Shown in pieces: positions 1-8,317 of a stretch of 64,000 nt of DNA. Below the pieces are notes generated by a model that made no database searches, was not told the origin of the DNA, and worked only from the letters and a program-made list of their open reading frames with translations. Position numbers and translations under genes: made by a program. Positions within the stretch are counted from its first letter, which is position 1, and each line of letters opens with the position of its first letter. Origin of the DNA: Dickeya undicola (GTDB lineage Bacteria; Pseudomonadota; Gammaproteobacteria; Enterobacterales; Enterobacteriaceae); NCBI RefSeq assembly GCF_000784735.1, contig NZ_JSYG01000004.1, positions 434,001 through 498,000 of the forward strand, read 5' to 3'.

Positions 1-1665
1 GCACAGGTGGCGCGCCTGATACGGTCCCTTCAGCCCGATATCGTTGTCCGCCAGCCCCAACACCCGGTTATATTCGCCATCGGCCAGACAGTCGATCTCT
101 TCTGACCAGATACCCAACAGCGGGCGCAGCGGGCCGGGGAATCCGCCCTGATAACACAGGTCGCTTTCGTTAACGATGCCGCTCCAGTAGGTCACCACCA
201 CGTGCCCACCCTGCCGCACAAACTGCTCGACGCGCTCGGCAAACCCTGGCCGCACCATGTACAGCATCGGCGCAATCAACAGCCGGTAGCCGCTGAAATC
301 GCAGTCGGCGTTGATGACATCGACGGCGATCCCCTGCTCCCAGAACGGGCGGTAGTGTTCCGCCACCGTTTTTTCGTACTCCAGCCCGGCATTGCGCGGC
401 CCCTGCGCATCATCCATCGCCCAGCGGCTTTCCCAGTCAAACAGGATAGCCACCTGCGCCTCGACCCGGCTGCCCGCCACCGCATCCAGCTGCGACAAGA
501 TCTGGCCGAGTTGCGCCACTTCGCGGCCAACGCGGGTATCAACATGGCCGACATGATCCACCACCGCACCGTGGAATTTCTCCACCGAACCGCGGCTTTT
601 ACGCCACTGGAAGTACTGCACCGCATCCGCGCCGTGGGCCACCGCCTGTAGCGAGGAGAGAATATGCATCCCCGGCTTCTTGAGCTTGCTGAGCGGCTGC
701 CAGTTGGTCACGCTGGGGGTCGATTCCATCAGTACAAAGGGTTTGCCCTGCTTGAGCGAACGCATCAGATCGTGAAACAGGGCGATATAACAGGCCAGCG
801 TAACGTCGTCCTTGTCCCGGTGCCACATCGGGTAGCTGTCCCAGGAGATGAAGTCCAGCACGCGCGACAACTGCCAGTAGTCGTAATCGTAAAAGTACTC
901 CATGAAGTTGGTGGTCGCCGGAATAGCCGGGTTCACCCGCTTCAACGGGGCGATTTCCTGCGCGCAGAAATCGGTCGCCTGTGCGGTGTTAAAGCGCCGC
1001 CAGTCAAGGTTCAGCCCGTGAATGGACACTTCGCCCTGCGGCGCGGGCGATTCAATCTGCGACCAGTCGCTGTAGGTATGGCTCCAGAAATCGCTCCACC
1101 AGGCGTGATTGAGGTTATCCAGCGTTTGGTAACGTGCCTGTAGCCAGGTGCGAAACGCCTGCTGACAGCGCTCGCAATGGCACTCGCCGCTGTATTCATT
1201 GGAAATATGCCAGCCGATCACCGCCGGGTGATGCCCGTAGCGTTCTGCCAGCAACGTATTGATTTTTTGGACCTTATCCCGATACACCGGCGATGACAGG
1301 CAGTGATTGTGACGACCACCGTGCAGCGCCGACACCCGATCACGCCCTACACGCAGTACTTCCGGGTAACGTTGCGACATCCAGGCTGGGCGTGCGCCGC
1401 TGGGGGTCGCCAGAAACACCGAAATGCCCTGCCGGTATAATTTATCGAGAACCTCATCCAGCCAGTCGAACCGGTACACGCCTTCCTGCGGTTCCAGTTT
1501 GGACCAGCTAAAAATACCGACCGACATGACATTGCATTTTACCTGTTTCATCATGGCGATATCGTCGTCAATAATGCCGGGGTAATTCTCCCATTGCTCC
1601 GGATTATAATCAGCGCCATGTAATAACCCTTCGACCTTCGGATTCAAAGGCGGGAATCGTTTCAT
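1..1665 (-). CDS. ganB: Beta-galactosidase / exo-1,4-galactanase GanB, GH42 (3' end outside window)
   Basis: Cytoplasmic glycoside hydrolase family 42 enzyme that splits imported galacto-oligosaccharides into galactose. The frame is open from the start at 1665 to the window edge (555 codons); GH42 enzymes are usually 650-690 residues, so the C-terminus lies outside. The start has AAGGA about 8 nt upstream. The translation shows the GH42 acid/base motif WHISNEYSGECHC (Glu near residue 157, followed by zinc-type cysteines) and an MEST motif carrying the likely nucleophile near residue 320. It is the last visible gene of ganE-F-G-A-B, about 200 bp after ganA, with a palindromic repeat between them. 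The name follows the galactan locus described in Erwinia chrysanthemi. Confidence 0.9.
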   Translation of the reverse strand, partial: MKRFPPLNPKVEGLLHGADYNPEQWENYPGIIDDDIAMMKQVKCNVMSVGIFSWSKLEPQEGVYRFDWLDEVLDKLYRQGISVFLATPSGARPAWMSQRYPEVLRVGRDRVSALHGGRHNHCLSSPVYRDKVQKINTLLAERYGHHPAVIGWHISNEYSGECHCERCQQAFRTWLQARYQTLDNLNHAWWSDFWSHTYSDWSQIESPAPQGEVSIHGLNLDWRRFNTAQATDFCAQEIAPLKRVNPAIPATTNFMEYFYDYDYWQLSRVLDFISWDSYPMWHRDKDDVTLACYIALFHDLMRSLKQGKPFVLMESTPSVTNWQPLSKLKKPGMHILSSLQAVAHGADAVQYFQWRKSRGSVEKFHGAVVDHVGHVDTRVGREVAQLGQILSQLDAVAGSRVEAQVAILFDWESRWAMDDAQGPRNAGLEYEKTVAEHYRPFWEQGIAVDVINADCDFSGYRLLIAPMLYMVRPGFAERVEQFVRQGGHVVVTYWSGIVNESDLCYQGGFPGPLRPLLGIWSEEIDCLADGEYNRVLGLADNDIGLKGPYQARHLC

Positions 1666-1796
1666 AAAACATCCTTAAGACTGAATAGGCAGACGGTGTA
1701 TTCCCTTTATTTCACGATGCAGGCAGGCGGCAACCACATCACCCCCAACAATAAGCCGGGGCCACCAACGCGCCTGCACGTGAAATATGCCGGGTG

Positions 1797-1861
1797 TATA
1801 CCCAAAATAATTCGAGCTTCAATAGAACCAACGCATCTGCAACTTGAAGTATGACGGGTAT
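1797..1861. repeat. Dispersed palindromic repeat, short copy (family A)
   Basis: About 65 bp bounded by TATACCCAAAATAATTCGAG at the left and ACTTGAAGTATGACGGGTA at the right. The same ends occur in copies at 9471, 20065 and 47134. It abuts the stop codon of ganA and separates ganA from ganB. The interior is shorter than in the other copies. Confidence 0.75.
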
Positions 1862-3061
1862 TTATTTAAAGACTTTTATCGAAGGCAGTACCTCCCCCTG
1901 ACAATTAAATAACGCCTGATTTTCACGGGCGTTGCCCAATTTCCAGTGGTCGTTGATGTAATTCATACCGGCTTCGGTGGCCCAGGTATTTCCCGGCGGG
2001 GTTATCCAGGTCGGCTCCCAATAGAACACGCCTTTACCGTGCTTTTTCGGTACGTCAATCACGCTTTGCATCAGGTCGCGGATGAAATCGGCCTGCCCTT
2101 GTACGGTGGCCGGGTAACCGCCCGCCGTCGCTTCCTTTTCACCAAAACTGTTTTCGGCGTTATCGCAGTTAGCCAGGGTGTAACCGTAGGCAGCCTCAAC
2201 CACGATGACGTCCTTGTTGTAGCGCTGGCTGATGTCGTCCATGTTGGCTTTTAATGCGCTGATCGGGCCGTTCCAGTAGGTGTACATCGACAGGCCGATC
2301 ACATCGAACGGCACGCCACGTTTGGTGATTTCATCAAACCACCAGCGGAAGGTGTCGTTCTTGGTGCCTTCCGCCAGATGAAGCATGATTTTGACCTGCC
2401 CCGGCGAGCTGAGATTTTCGCGCAAACCGGCGATGGCAGCGTTCAGCAAACCGGCCAACCGGTCGAATTCGCCGCCGCCCTGCCCCCAGCTTTTACCTTC
2501 CGGCCACAGGATGCCACCGTTGGCCTCATTGCCAATCTGCACCATATCCGGCAACACCCCTTCCTTCTTGAAACGGGCGATGGTGTCGCGGGTATAGTCA
2601 TGAACGGCGACTTTCAGTTGATCGTAAGACAGGTTGGCCCAGGCTTTCGGCTTGAACTGCTTGCCGGGGTCGGTCCAGAAGTCGCTGTAGTGGAAATCCA
2701 GCAGCAGCTTCATGCCTTGCGCTTTGGCGCGTTTAGCCAGTGCCAGGGTGGTCGCCAGATCGTTATCGCCACCGCCGTAGGGGTGCCCGGTGCTGTCTTT
2801 TGGGTCTACCCACAACCGCAACCGGATGTAGTTAACGCCATTTTTTTTCAGCAGCGCTACCGGGTCGACGCGCACGTGGTTTTCGTCGTAAAACACACCG
2901 CCCTGACGCTCCACTTCCAGCAACGTGGAGATATCCGCGCCCTTGATAAAATCGGCCGGGACATTGCGCAGCGGTTTAATAACAACAGATTCCGCCGCCA
3001 TGAGCGGCATCGCGCCCAGCGACAGGGAAACAGCCAGTAATGCGGGTATCATCTTTTTCAT
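1862..3061 (-). CDS. ganA: Arabinogalactan endo-beta-1,4-galactanase GanA, GH53
   Basis: Family 53 endo-galactanase that cuts beta-1,4-galactan side chains of pectin into oligomers in the periplasm. The 399-residue protein begins with a signal peptide (lysines, then a hydrophobic core, with probable cleavage after AMPLMAA near residue 23). The acid/base Glu179 lies in IGNEANGG and the nucleophile Glu289 in VVEAAYG; RLRLWVDP near residue 80 is also family-typical. It follows ganG by 5 bp, so the two are cotranscribed. The products would enter through GanE-F-G-K. Confidence 0.95.
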   Translation of the reverse strand: MKKMIPALLAVSLSLGAMPLMAAESVVIKPLRNVPADFIKGADISTLLEVERQGGVFYDENHVRVDPVALLKKNGVNYIRLRLWVDPKDSTGHPYGGGDNDLATTLALAKRAKAQGMKLLLDFHYSDFWTDPGKQFKPKAWANLSYDQLKVAVHDYTRDTIARFKKEGVLPDMVQIGNEANGGILWPEGKSWGQGGGEFDRLAGLLNAAIAGLRENLSSPGQVKIMLHLAEGTKNDTFRWWFDEITKRGVPFDVIGLSMYTYWNGPISALKANMDDISQRYNKDVIVVEAAYGYTLANCDNAENSFGEKEATAGGYPATVQGQADFIRDLMQSVIDVPKKHGKGVFYWEPTWITPPGNTWATEAGMNYINDHWKLGNARENQALFNCQGEVLPSIKVFK

Positions 3062-3066
3062 CGCGA

Positions 3067-3933
3067 TTATCCTTTGGTACTGCCTGAGGTAAGGCCGGAG
3101 ACAAAATATTTTTGCAGCATCAGGTAAAGCAGCGCGACCGGCACGGCAATCAGCACCGCGCCAGCGGCGTAGGTGGTGTAACTGGCCCCCATTTTCTGCG
3201 CCACCAGGTTGTACAGGCCGATGGGCAGGGTGTATTTGTCCGGGGTGCGCAGAATGGTGCTGGACAGGATGAAATCCCCCAGCGGACCGGTGAAGGAAAA
3301 CAGCGCCACCACGGCGATGATTGGCTTGGACAAGGGAATAATGATCTCGATGAAAATGCGGAAGTTACCCGCCCCGTCCATGCGCGCCGACTCGTCAAGC
3401 TCACGGGGAATGGCGTCCAGATAGCCTTTCATCAAATAGGTGTTCATCGGGATCATGCCCGCGACATAAATCAGCACCAGCGCCAGATGGCTGTTGATCA
3501 ACCCCAGCAACTGCGACAGCACAAAAATGGCAATCAGCGCGGAGAACTGCGGGATCATCTGCAACAGCAAAAACAGCATCAGCCCGTTTTGCCGCCCTTT
3601 GAAACGGAAGCGCGAAAACGCGTAGGCGGTGAAACTGACGCTTAGCAACGTCAGGATCATGGTCAGGAAGCTGATTTTCATCGAGTTCCAGTACCAGGTC
3701 AGGTAATTGACCTGGCCGTTAAACAGCTCCTCGTAATGCTGAAAGGACGGATTTTCCGGAATAATCGAGGTGCTCAGCAGGCTGTTGCCCGCATTGAGCG
3801 ACGCCCCGACCGTCCACACCAGCGGGTAAATGATCACCACCGACACTGCGATAATCACCAGCCAGGACAGTGCCAGCCGAATGGCTTTCTCGCGTTTGAT
3901 GCTGCTTTGTTTACTCTTGTGAGACGTTGCCAT
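3067..3933 (-). CDS. ganG: Galactooligosaccharide ABC transporter permease GanG (MalG type)
   Basis: Inner-membrane permease of the binding-protein-dependent importer for galacto-oligosaccharides. It has 288 residues with about six membrane segments; the EAA loop is seen as ELDESARMDGAGNFRIF. It ends in the MalG-like LTSGSTKG. The start MATSHKSK at 3933 was chosen because AAGGGG lies upstream; the frame stays open farther upstream only because it overlaps ganF. It begins 10 bp after the ganF stop and pairs with GanF. Confidence 0.92.
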   Translation of the reverse strand: MATSHKSKQSSIKREKAIRLALSWLVIIAVSVVIIYPLVWTVGASLNAGNSLLSTSIIPENPSFQHYEELFNGQVNYLTWYWNSMKISFLTMILTLLSVSFTAYAFSRFRFKGRQNGLMLFLLLQMIPQFSALIAIFVLSQLLGLINSHLALVLIYVAGMIPMNTYLMKGYLDAIPRELDESARMDGAGNFRIFIEIIIPLSKPIIAVVALFSFTGPLGDFILSSTILRTPDKYTLPIGLYNLVAQKMGASYTTYAAGAVLIAVPVALLYLMLQKYFVSGLTSGSTKG

Positions 3934-3943
3934 CACGTTCCCC

Positions 3944-5251
3944 TTACGCCATCTCATCGTTCTTGAATGACCGGGTCGCCCGGAATTGCCACAACGCCAG
4001 CCCGACCACGAAAATCGACAGCAGGATGGTGATGGTGGCGGCAATCGCATACTGAGACGACGACATCGTCAGTTTGTAAATCCAGGACACCAGAATGTCG
4101 GTGCCCCCGGCATTGGAACCGGCCACGGCGGGCCCACCGTTGTTGAACAGGTAGATGATGTTGAAATTGTTAAAGTTGAAGGTGTACTGGGTGATGATGA
4201 TCGGCGCGATGGAGTACAGCACCAGCGGCAGCGTAATGGTGCGCAGTTGCGTCCAGCGGCTGGCACCGTCCATGGTGGCCGCCTCGTACAAGTCATCAGG
4301 AATGGCCTGCAACACGCCGGTGGTCATGGCGAACACAAACGGGAACCCGAGCCAGGTCTGCATCATGATCAACGCCGTTTTGGTCCAGAACGGGTCGGTC
4401 AGCCAGGCTTTCGGGCTGATGCCCACCGACGCCAGAATGGCATTATTGATGACACCGAATGAGTCGTTGAACATACCGGCGAACACCAGAATGGTGACAA
4501 ACCCCGGCACCGCCCACGGCAGAATGAAAATCGTGCGGATCAGCGGCTTCAAGCGTAGATCTTTCTGGTTAACCAAAATCGCCAGCAACACGCCCACCGT
4601 GCACTGCAACGTGGTCGCCAGCAGCGTCCAGACCACCGTCCACTGCAACACGTCGAAAAAGGTCGAGCGCCAGATGCTGAGGGTAAAAATGCTGACGAAG
4701 TTCTTCATCCCAACCCACTCCACCAGTTTGGCAGGCGGTGTGTGGTACAGGTTGTAGTTGGTAAACGCGATGGCGAAACCGAACAGGATCGGGAAGATCA
4801 CCACGAACACCAGCAGAATAAAGCCGGGGGTAATCATCAGGTAAGGAAAGCCCTCACTCAGCAGCAGCCGGTATTGCTGCCGCACGCTGTTCAGCGCCAG
4901 CCCATCATCCCGCCGTTTGCCATTACGCCAGGCATCGTTGATCGACAAGGCGTAAATCAGCACACCAAAGGCGATAATCAGCAGGCTGATGATCCCTTCC
5001 GCCAGCAGGAAAACCGAATTGTCGCGCGGCACCTCTTCCCCCAGGGTGTACACGCCCCACAGGCCGGTACGCAGAAAGTCATGAAACACCCCCAGATAGC
5101 TGCCGAGCAGCACCAGAAAAATCATGCCCTTCGCCCACTGGCGATGATAAAACTGCCCGCCGCCGGGCAGCACCGCGCATAACGCCGCGACCCAGGCGTG
5201 GCGTCGGGTGCGTTTTTCCCCGGACAGGGGTTCGCCGGAACTGATAATCAC
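3944..5251 (-). CDS. ganF: Galactooligosaccharide ABC transporter permease GanF (MalF type)
   Basis: Larger permease subunit (435 residues) of the same importer. The start is GTG at 5249-5251 with AAGGAG 6 nt upstream. The N-terminal part has extra hydrophobic segments as in MalF-type subunits; the transporter domain follows from about residue 140, with EAA loop DDLYEAATMDGASRWTQ near residue 325. It ends in FKNDEMA just before ganG. The ganE stop lies about 75 bp upstream. Confidence 0.92.
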   Translation of the reverse strand: MIISSGEPLSGEKRTRRHAWVAALCAVLPGGGQFYHRQWAKGMIFLVLLGSYLGVFHDFLRTGLWGVYTLGEEVPRDNSVFLLAEGIISLLIIAFGVLIYALSINDAWRNGKRRDDGLALNSVRQQYRLLLSEGFPYLMITPGFILLVFVVIFPILFGFAIAFTNYNLYHTPPAKLVEWVGMKNFVSIFTLSIWRSTFFDVLQWTVVWTLLATTLQCTVGVLLAILVNQKDLRLKPLIRTIFILPWAVPGFVTILVFAGMFNDSFGVINNAILASVGISPKAWLTDPFWTKTALIMMQTWLGFPFVFAMTTGVLQAIPDDLYEAATMDGASRWTQLRTITLPLVLYSIAPIIITQYTFNFNNFNIIYLFNNGGPAVAGSNAGGTDILVSWIYKLTMSSSQYAIAATITILLSIFVVGLALWQFRATRSFKNDEMA

Positions 5252-5325
5252 ACGCTGCTCCTTACTAGTCGCGGGAGGCAGCCCTCCCGCTCGGTGTGGC
5301 CTACTGCGTTAACGGATGACGGTTA

Positions 5326-6558
5326 TTACTGATTGCTGGCCTGCATCGCCTCGACCTGCATCTTGATTTGCTTCACGGCGTTATCGAGCGCCGCTTTCGG
5401 CTCCTGTTTGCCGGTCATGCTCAGCTCCAGCGCCGCGTTGGCTGGCCCCCAAACCTCGCCCATTTCCGGAATGCCCGGCATCGGCACGGCTCTGGCGGCC
5501 TGGACGGCAACCGCGCTGGCTTTCTCGTCGTTTTTAATCAGCGGATCATCAATCATGCTTTTTTGCGGCGGGATCTCACCGGTGCGTTGATAGCGAATCT
5601 TCACGTAGCGCGGCTGGTTGATGAATTCGATAAACCGTTGTGCCAGCGCGTTGTCCTTACTCCAGGTCGACACCACATACCCTTTCACGCCGAGGAACGA
5701 GCTCATCGGTTTGCCGTCTGGCAGCAGCGGCAACGGTGCCACACCGTAGTGAATACCAGCGGCTTCATAGGGCTGGAATGCCCAGGGGCCGTTGATCACC
5801 GCCGCCGCTTTTTTCTCAGTGAATAGCGAATCGATGGCGTTCAGCCCGTTATCGCCGATGATCCCCGCCGGAAACAGCTTATCGGCGTAAAACTTACGCA
5901 GCAGTGTCACCGCATCCACCGCGCCTGGCGTGTTCAGGCCGATATCCAACGGATTGAGGCTGCCTTTGTTATTTTTGCCGAAAATGTACCCGCCCATCGG
6001 CCCGATAGCGCCCCAGCTGTAGTAGATCTGATCGAACTTCGCCAGCAGCCCGAACTTATTCTGCGCCTGCTGCTGGCGGGAAAAGTCATACCACTCTTGC
6101 AGGCTGGCTGGCGGTTTGCTCACCAGTTCCTTGTTGTAAATCAGCACCAGGGTTTCCACCGCTTTTGGCAGGCCGTACACCTGGTTGTTCATGCGAAATG
6201 CCGCCATCGACGCTTCGGTGAAGCGGTCTTGCTCGGCCTGGTCAAGTTTCAGTGGCGCAATCAACCCCTGCACCACCGCACCGCCCAGTTGATCGTTAGG
6301 GATCACCAGCACATCGGGGCCGATGCCCGCCGGGCCGTCCAGCCGCAGTTTTTCCAGTTGCTGGGCATACGGCATTTCTTGCAGGTTCACTTTGACGTTG
6401 TACTGTTTTTCAAAATCCCCGATGGCGTCTTTGATGCCGTCTGATTTCCGGATATCTTCCCAAACAGTCAGCTGCTGCGCGGCATGTACCGAAAAGGCCG
6501 CCAGTTGGCCGACAGCGGTGGCAGAGAGAAGCAGGGCGGTAAGCGTTTTGGTTTTCAT
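5326..6558 (-). CDS. ganE: Galactan oligosaccharide-binding periplasmic protein GanE
   Basis: Extracellular solute-binding protein of the maltose-binding family that delivers galacto-oligosaccharides to GanFGK. The start MKTKTLTAL at 6558 has GAGG about 7 nt upstream and gives a clear signal peptide (cleavage near FSVHA-AQ); the longer open frame to 6648 has no support. The mature part starts QLTVWEDI and contains GLPKAVETLVLIYNKELV and NGPWAF, typical of MalE-like proteins. It is the first gene of the leftward gan operon, facing ganK across a 356-bp control region. Confidence 0.93.
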   Translation of the reverse strand: MKTKTLTALLLSATAVGQLAAFSVHAAQQLTVWEDIRKSDGIKDAIGDFEKQYNVKVNLQEMPYAQQLEKLRLDGPAGIGPDVLVIPNDQLGGAVVQGLIAPLKLDQAEQDRFTEASMAAFRMNNQVYGLPKAVETLVLIYNKELVSKPPASLQEWYDFSRQQQAQNKFGLLAKFDQIYYSWGAIGPMGGYIFGKNNKGSLNPLDIGLNTPGAVDAVTLLRKFYADKLFPAGIIGDNGLNAIDSLFTEKKAAAVINGPWAFQPYEAAGIHYGVAPLPLLPDGKPMSSFLGVKGYVVSTWSKDNALAQRFIEFINQPRYVKIRYQRTGEIPPQKSMIDDPLIKNDEKASAVAVQAARAVPMPGIPEMGEVWGPANAALELSMTGKQEPKAALDNAVKQIKMQVEAMQASNQ

Positions 6559-6914
6559 TATCGACCTCGTGTGAAGGTATAACATTTTTAAGCAAAAAAC
6601 CTGGCACTTCGCATTAACAAAAACACCGTGGCTGATTTTATGGGGCATTCAACACCCGTTTTTTCACCAACGATGATGTTATACGCTACGCTAACCATAG
6701 GGATATGACGACAGGAAAGTGACTATTGTGTGATCACAATTGCAGAAATGAAACATGCCGATAGGGCGCTAAAAACAAGGTGGTTATAGTCATCTCAACG
6801 TAACAGCGCCGTCAGGATTACCACAAAATTTGTTATACGTAATACATAACCTTGTCAGCGCTACCCGGCCCGCCCCTGCGGTCACCGTATTGATAACCCG
6901 TTGAGGAAAAACGG
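6559..6914. promoter_or_regulatory. Divergent ganE / ganK control region
   Basis: This 356-bp intergenic region must drive ganE leftward and ganK rightward. The octamer TGTTATAC occurs at 6677-6684 and 6831-6838, and as its complement GTATAACA at 6577-6584. The copy at 6831 sits in the imperfect palindrome TGTTATACGTAATACATAAC (6831-6850). A separate inverted repeat ATTGTG-tgat-CACAAT lies at 6725-6740; its spacing is too short for a normal CRP site. Which regulator binds is not shown; the known gan locus has its own repressor, GanR, whose gene is outside this window. Confidence 0.5.
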
Positions 6915-8024
6915 ATGTCCAGCATATGCTTAAAAAATGTCACTAAACGCTTTGGCAAAACGGAAACGCTGCACAACATCAATCTGGATATTCAGGCGGG
7001 TGAATTCGCGGTGTTTGTCGGGCCTTCCGGCTGCGGCAAATCGACATTGCTGCGGATGATCGCCGGACTGGAAGAGATTAGCGATGGCGACATTCTGATT
7101 GATAACGAAGTGATGAATGACGTCGCCCCTGCCCACCGCGGCGTGGCGATGGTGTTTCAGTCCTACGCGCTCTACCCGCACATGACGGTGGCGGAAAACA
7201 TGGGCTACGGGCTTAAGGTCAACAAGGTGCCGAAGGCAGAGATTCGCCATCAGGTCGAGATGGTCGCGAAAACCTTGCAGTTGTCCCACTTGCTGGACCG
7301 CAAACCCAAACAGCTGTCCGGCGGCCAGCGCCAGCGCGTCGCCATCGGCCGCGCCATTGTGCGCAATCCGAAAGTGTTTATGTTCGATGAACCACTTTCC
7401 AACCTTGACGCCGAACTGCGGGTCGACATGCGCCTGCACATCGCCAAGCTGCATCAGGAGCTGAAAACCACCATGGTGTATGTCACCCACGACCAGGTGG
7501 AGGCGATGACGCTGGCCGACAAAATCGTGGTGATGAACAACGGTAAGGTGGAACAAACCGGCTCACCGATGGCGCTGTACTACAACCCAATTAACCGCTT
7601 CGTCGCCGGTTTTATCGGTTCGCCCAAAATGAACTTCCTGCCCGCCACCGTCGTCGCCTGGCAGCCGCATCAATTAACGGTAACGCTGACGGCGGATAAA
7701 ACGCTGACGCTGGATATTGAGACTACGCCGCTACAGCCCGGCGACGCCATTACGCTGGGCATTCGCCCGGAACATCTTGGCATTCAGCCATCACATCAGG
7801 CCACGCTGGCCTTTCAGTGCGAAGTGGTGGAACGGCTGGGCAACAACACCTACCTGTTCGGCCAGTGCTACGGTCACGATGGCGTCAAAATCCTGCTGCC
7901 CGGCGACGTGCAGTTCCGCCCCTGGCAGGCGATTACCGTCGGTTTCGACGCCGCCCACTGTCTGGTGTTTGACGCCGAGGGTTTGCGCATCAACGCTGAC
8001 GCTATCGTCCCTGACATGCACTGA
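6915..8024 (+). CDS. ganK: Galactooligosaccharide ABC transporter ATPase GanK (MalK/UgpC type)
   Basis: ATP-binding subunit (369 residues) that powers the GanFG permease. Walker [10 protein letters not shown] at residues 36-44, Q-loop VFQSYALYPHMT, signature LSGGQRQR, Walker B VFMFDEPLSNLD and switch VYVTHDQ are all intact. The C-terminal 130 residues form the MalK/UgpC-type TOBE/OB domain (ITLGIRPEHLG). The start has GAGG 9 nt upstream. It is the only gan gene here on the plus strand, divergent from ganE. Confidence 0.93.
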   Translation: MSSICLKNVTKRFGKTETLHNINLDIQAGEFAVFVGPSGCGKSTLLRMIAGLEEISDGDILIDNEVMNDVAPAHRGVAMVFQSYALYPHMTVAENMGYGLKVNKVPKAEIRHQVEMVAKTLQLSHLLDRKPKQLSGGQRQRVAIGRAIVRNPKVFMFDEPLSNLDAELRVDMRLHIAKLHQELKTTMVYVTHDQVEAMTLADKIVVMNNGKVEQTGSPMALYYNPINRFVAGFIGSPKMNFLPATVVAWQPHQLTVTLTADKTLTLDIETTPLQPGDAITLGIRPEHLGIQPSHQATLAFQCEVVERLGNNTYLFGQCYGHDGVKILLPGDVQFRPWQAITVGFDAAHCLVFDAEGLRINADAIVPDMH

Positions 8025-8048
8025 CGTCATCACCACCGCTCCCAACGG

Positions 8049-8085
8049 GCACCTGTCAGGTGCAGGCCATGCCCCGGTTCGGTGA
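8049..8085. promoter_or_regulatory. NtrC-like enhancer: two tandem binding sites
   Basis: GCACC-TGTCA-GGTGC (8049-8063) matches the NtrC half-site pattern GCACC-N5-GGTGC exactly, and the dyad extends to GCACCTG-T-CAGGTGC. A weaker second match, GCCCC-GGTTC-GGTGA (8071-8085), lies 22 bp away centre to centre, two helical turns. Both are about 180-210 bp upstream of the sigma-54 promoter at 8260, the usual enhancer distance. Confidence 0.7.
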
Positions 8086-8259
8086 AGATAAGTATCCTGA
8101 TAGGGCATGGCGTTACCTTCTGGCGAAAGGGGGGTTATCATGCTGGCAACGCACGGTAAGCCTGCCCATCCACAACATCGAAAGTGCTCCAGACCCTGTT
8201 CCCTATCGCCCTGGGTTTCGGCTAAGCCGGTATCGCGTTCATCGCACATCATTTTCATC

Positions 8260-8274
8260 TGGCATAACTCTTGC
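8260..8274 (+). promoter_or_regulatory. Sigma-54 (RpoN) promoter for the amidohydrolase gene
   Basis: TGGCATAACTCTTGC matches the sigma-54 consensus TGGCAC-N5-TTGC, with the invariant GG and GC dinucleotides exactly 10 nt apart. Transcription would begin near 8286, about 30 nt before the start codon at 8318. The NtrC-like sites upstream make nitrogen-limitation control likely. Confidence 0.8.
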
Positions 8275-8317
8275 TGCACGCTGACCATCATTGTTGACGA
8301 ACACCAAGAGGGACGTC

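Noticed and set aside
6722-6740. CRP site at TGTGATCACA in the gan control region
   Set aside because: CRP needs TGTGA and TCACA separated by 6 bp; here the half-sites are directly adjacent, so only a different palindrome (ATTGTG-N4-CACAAT) is supported.
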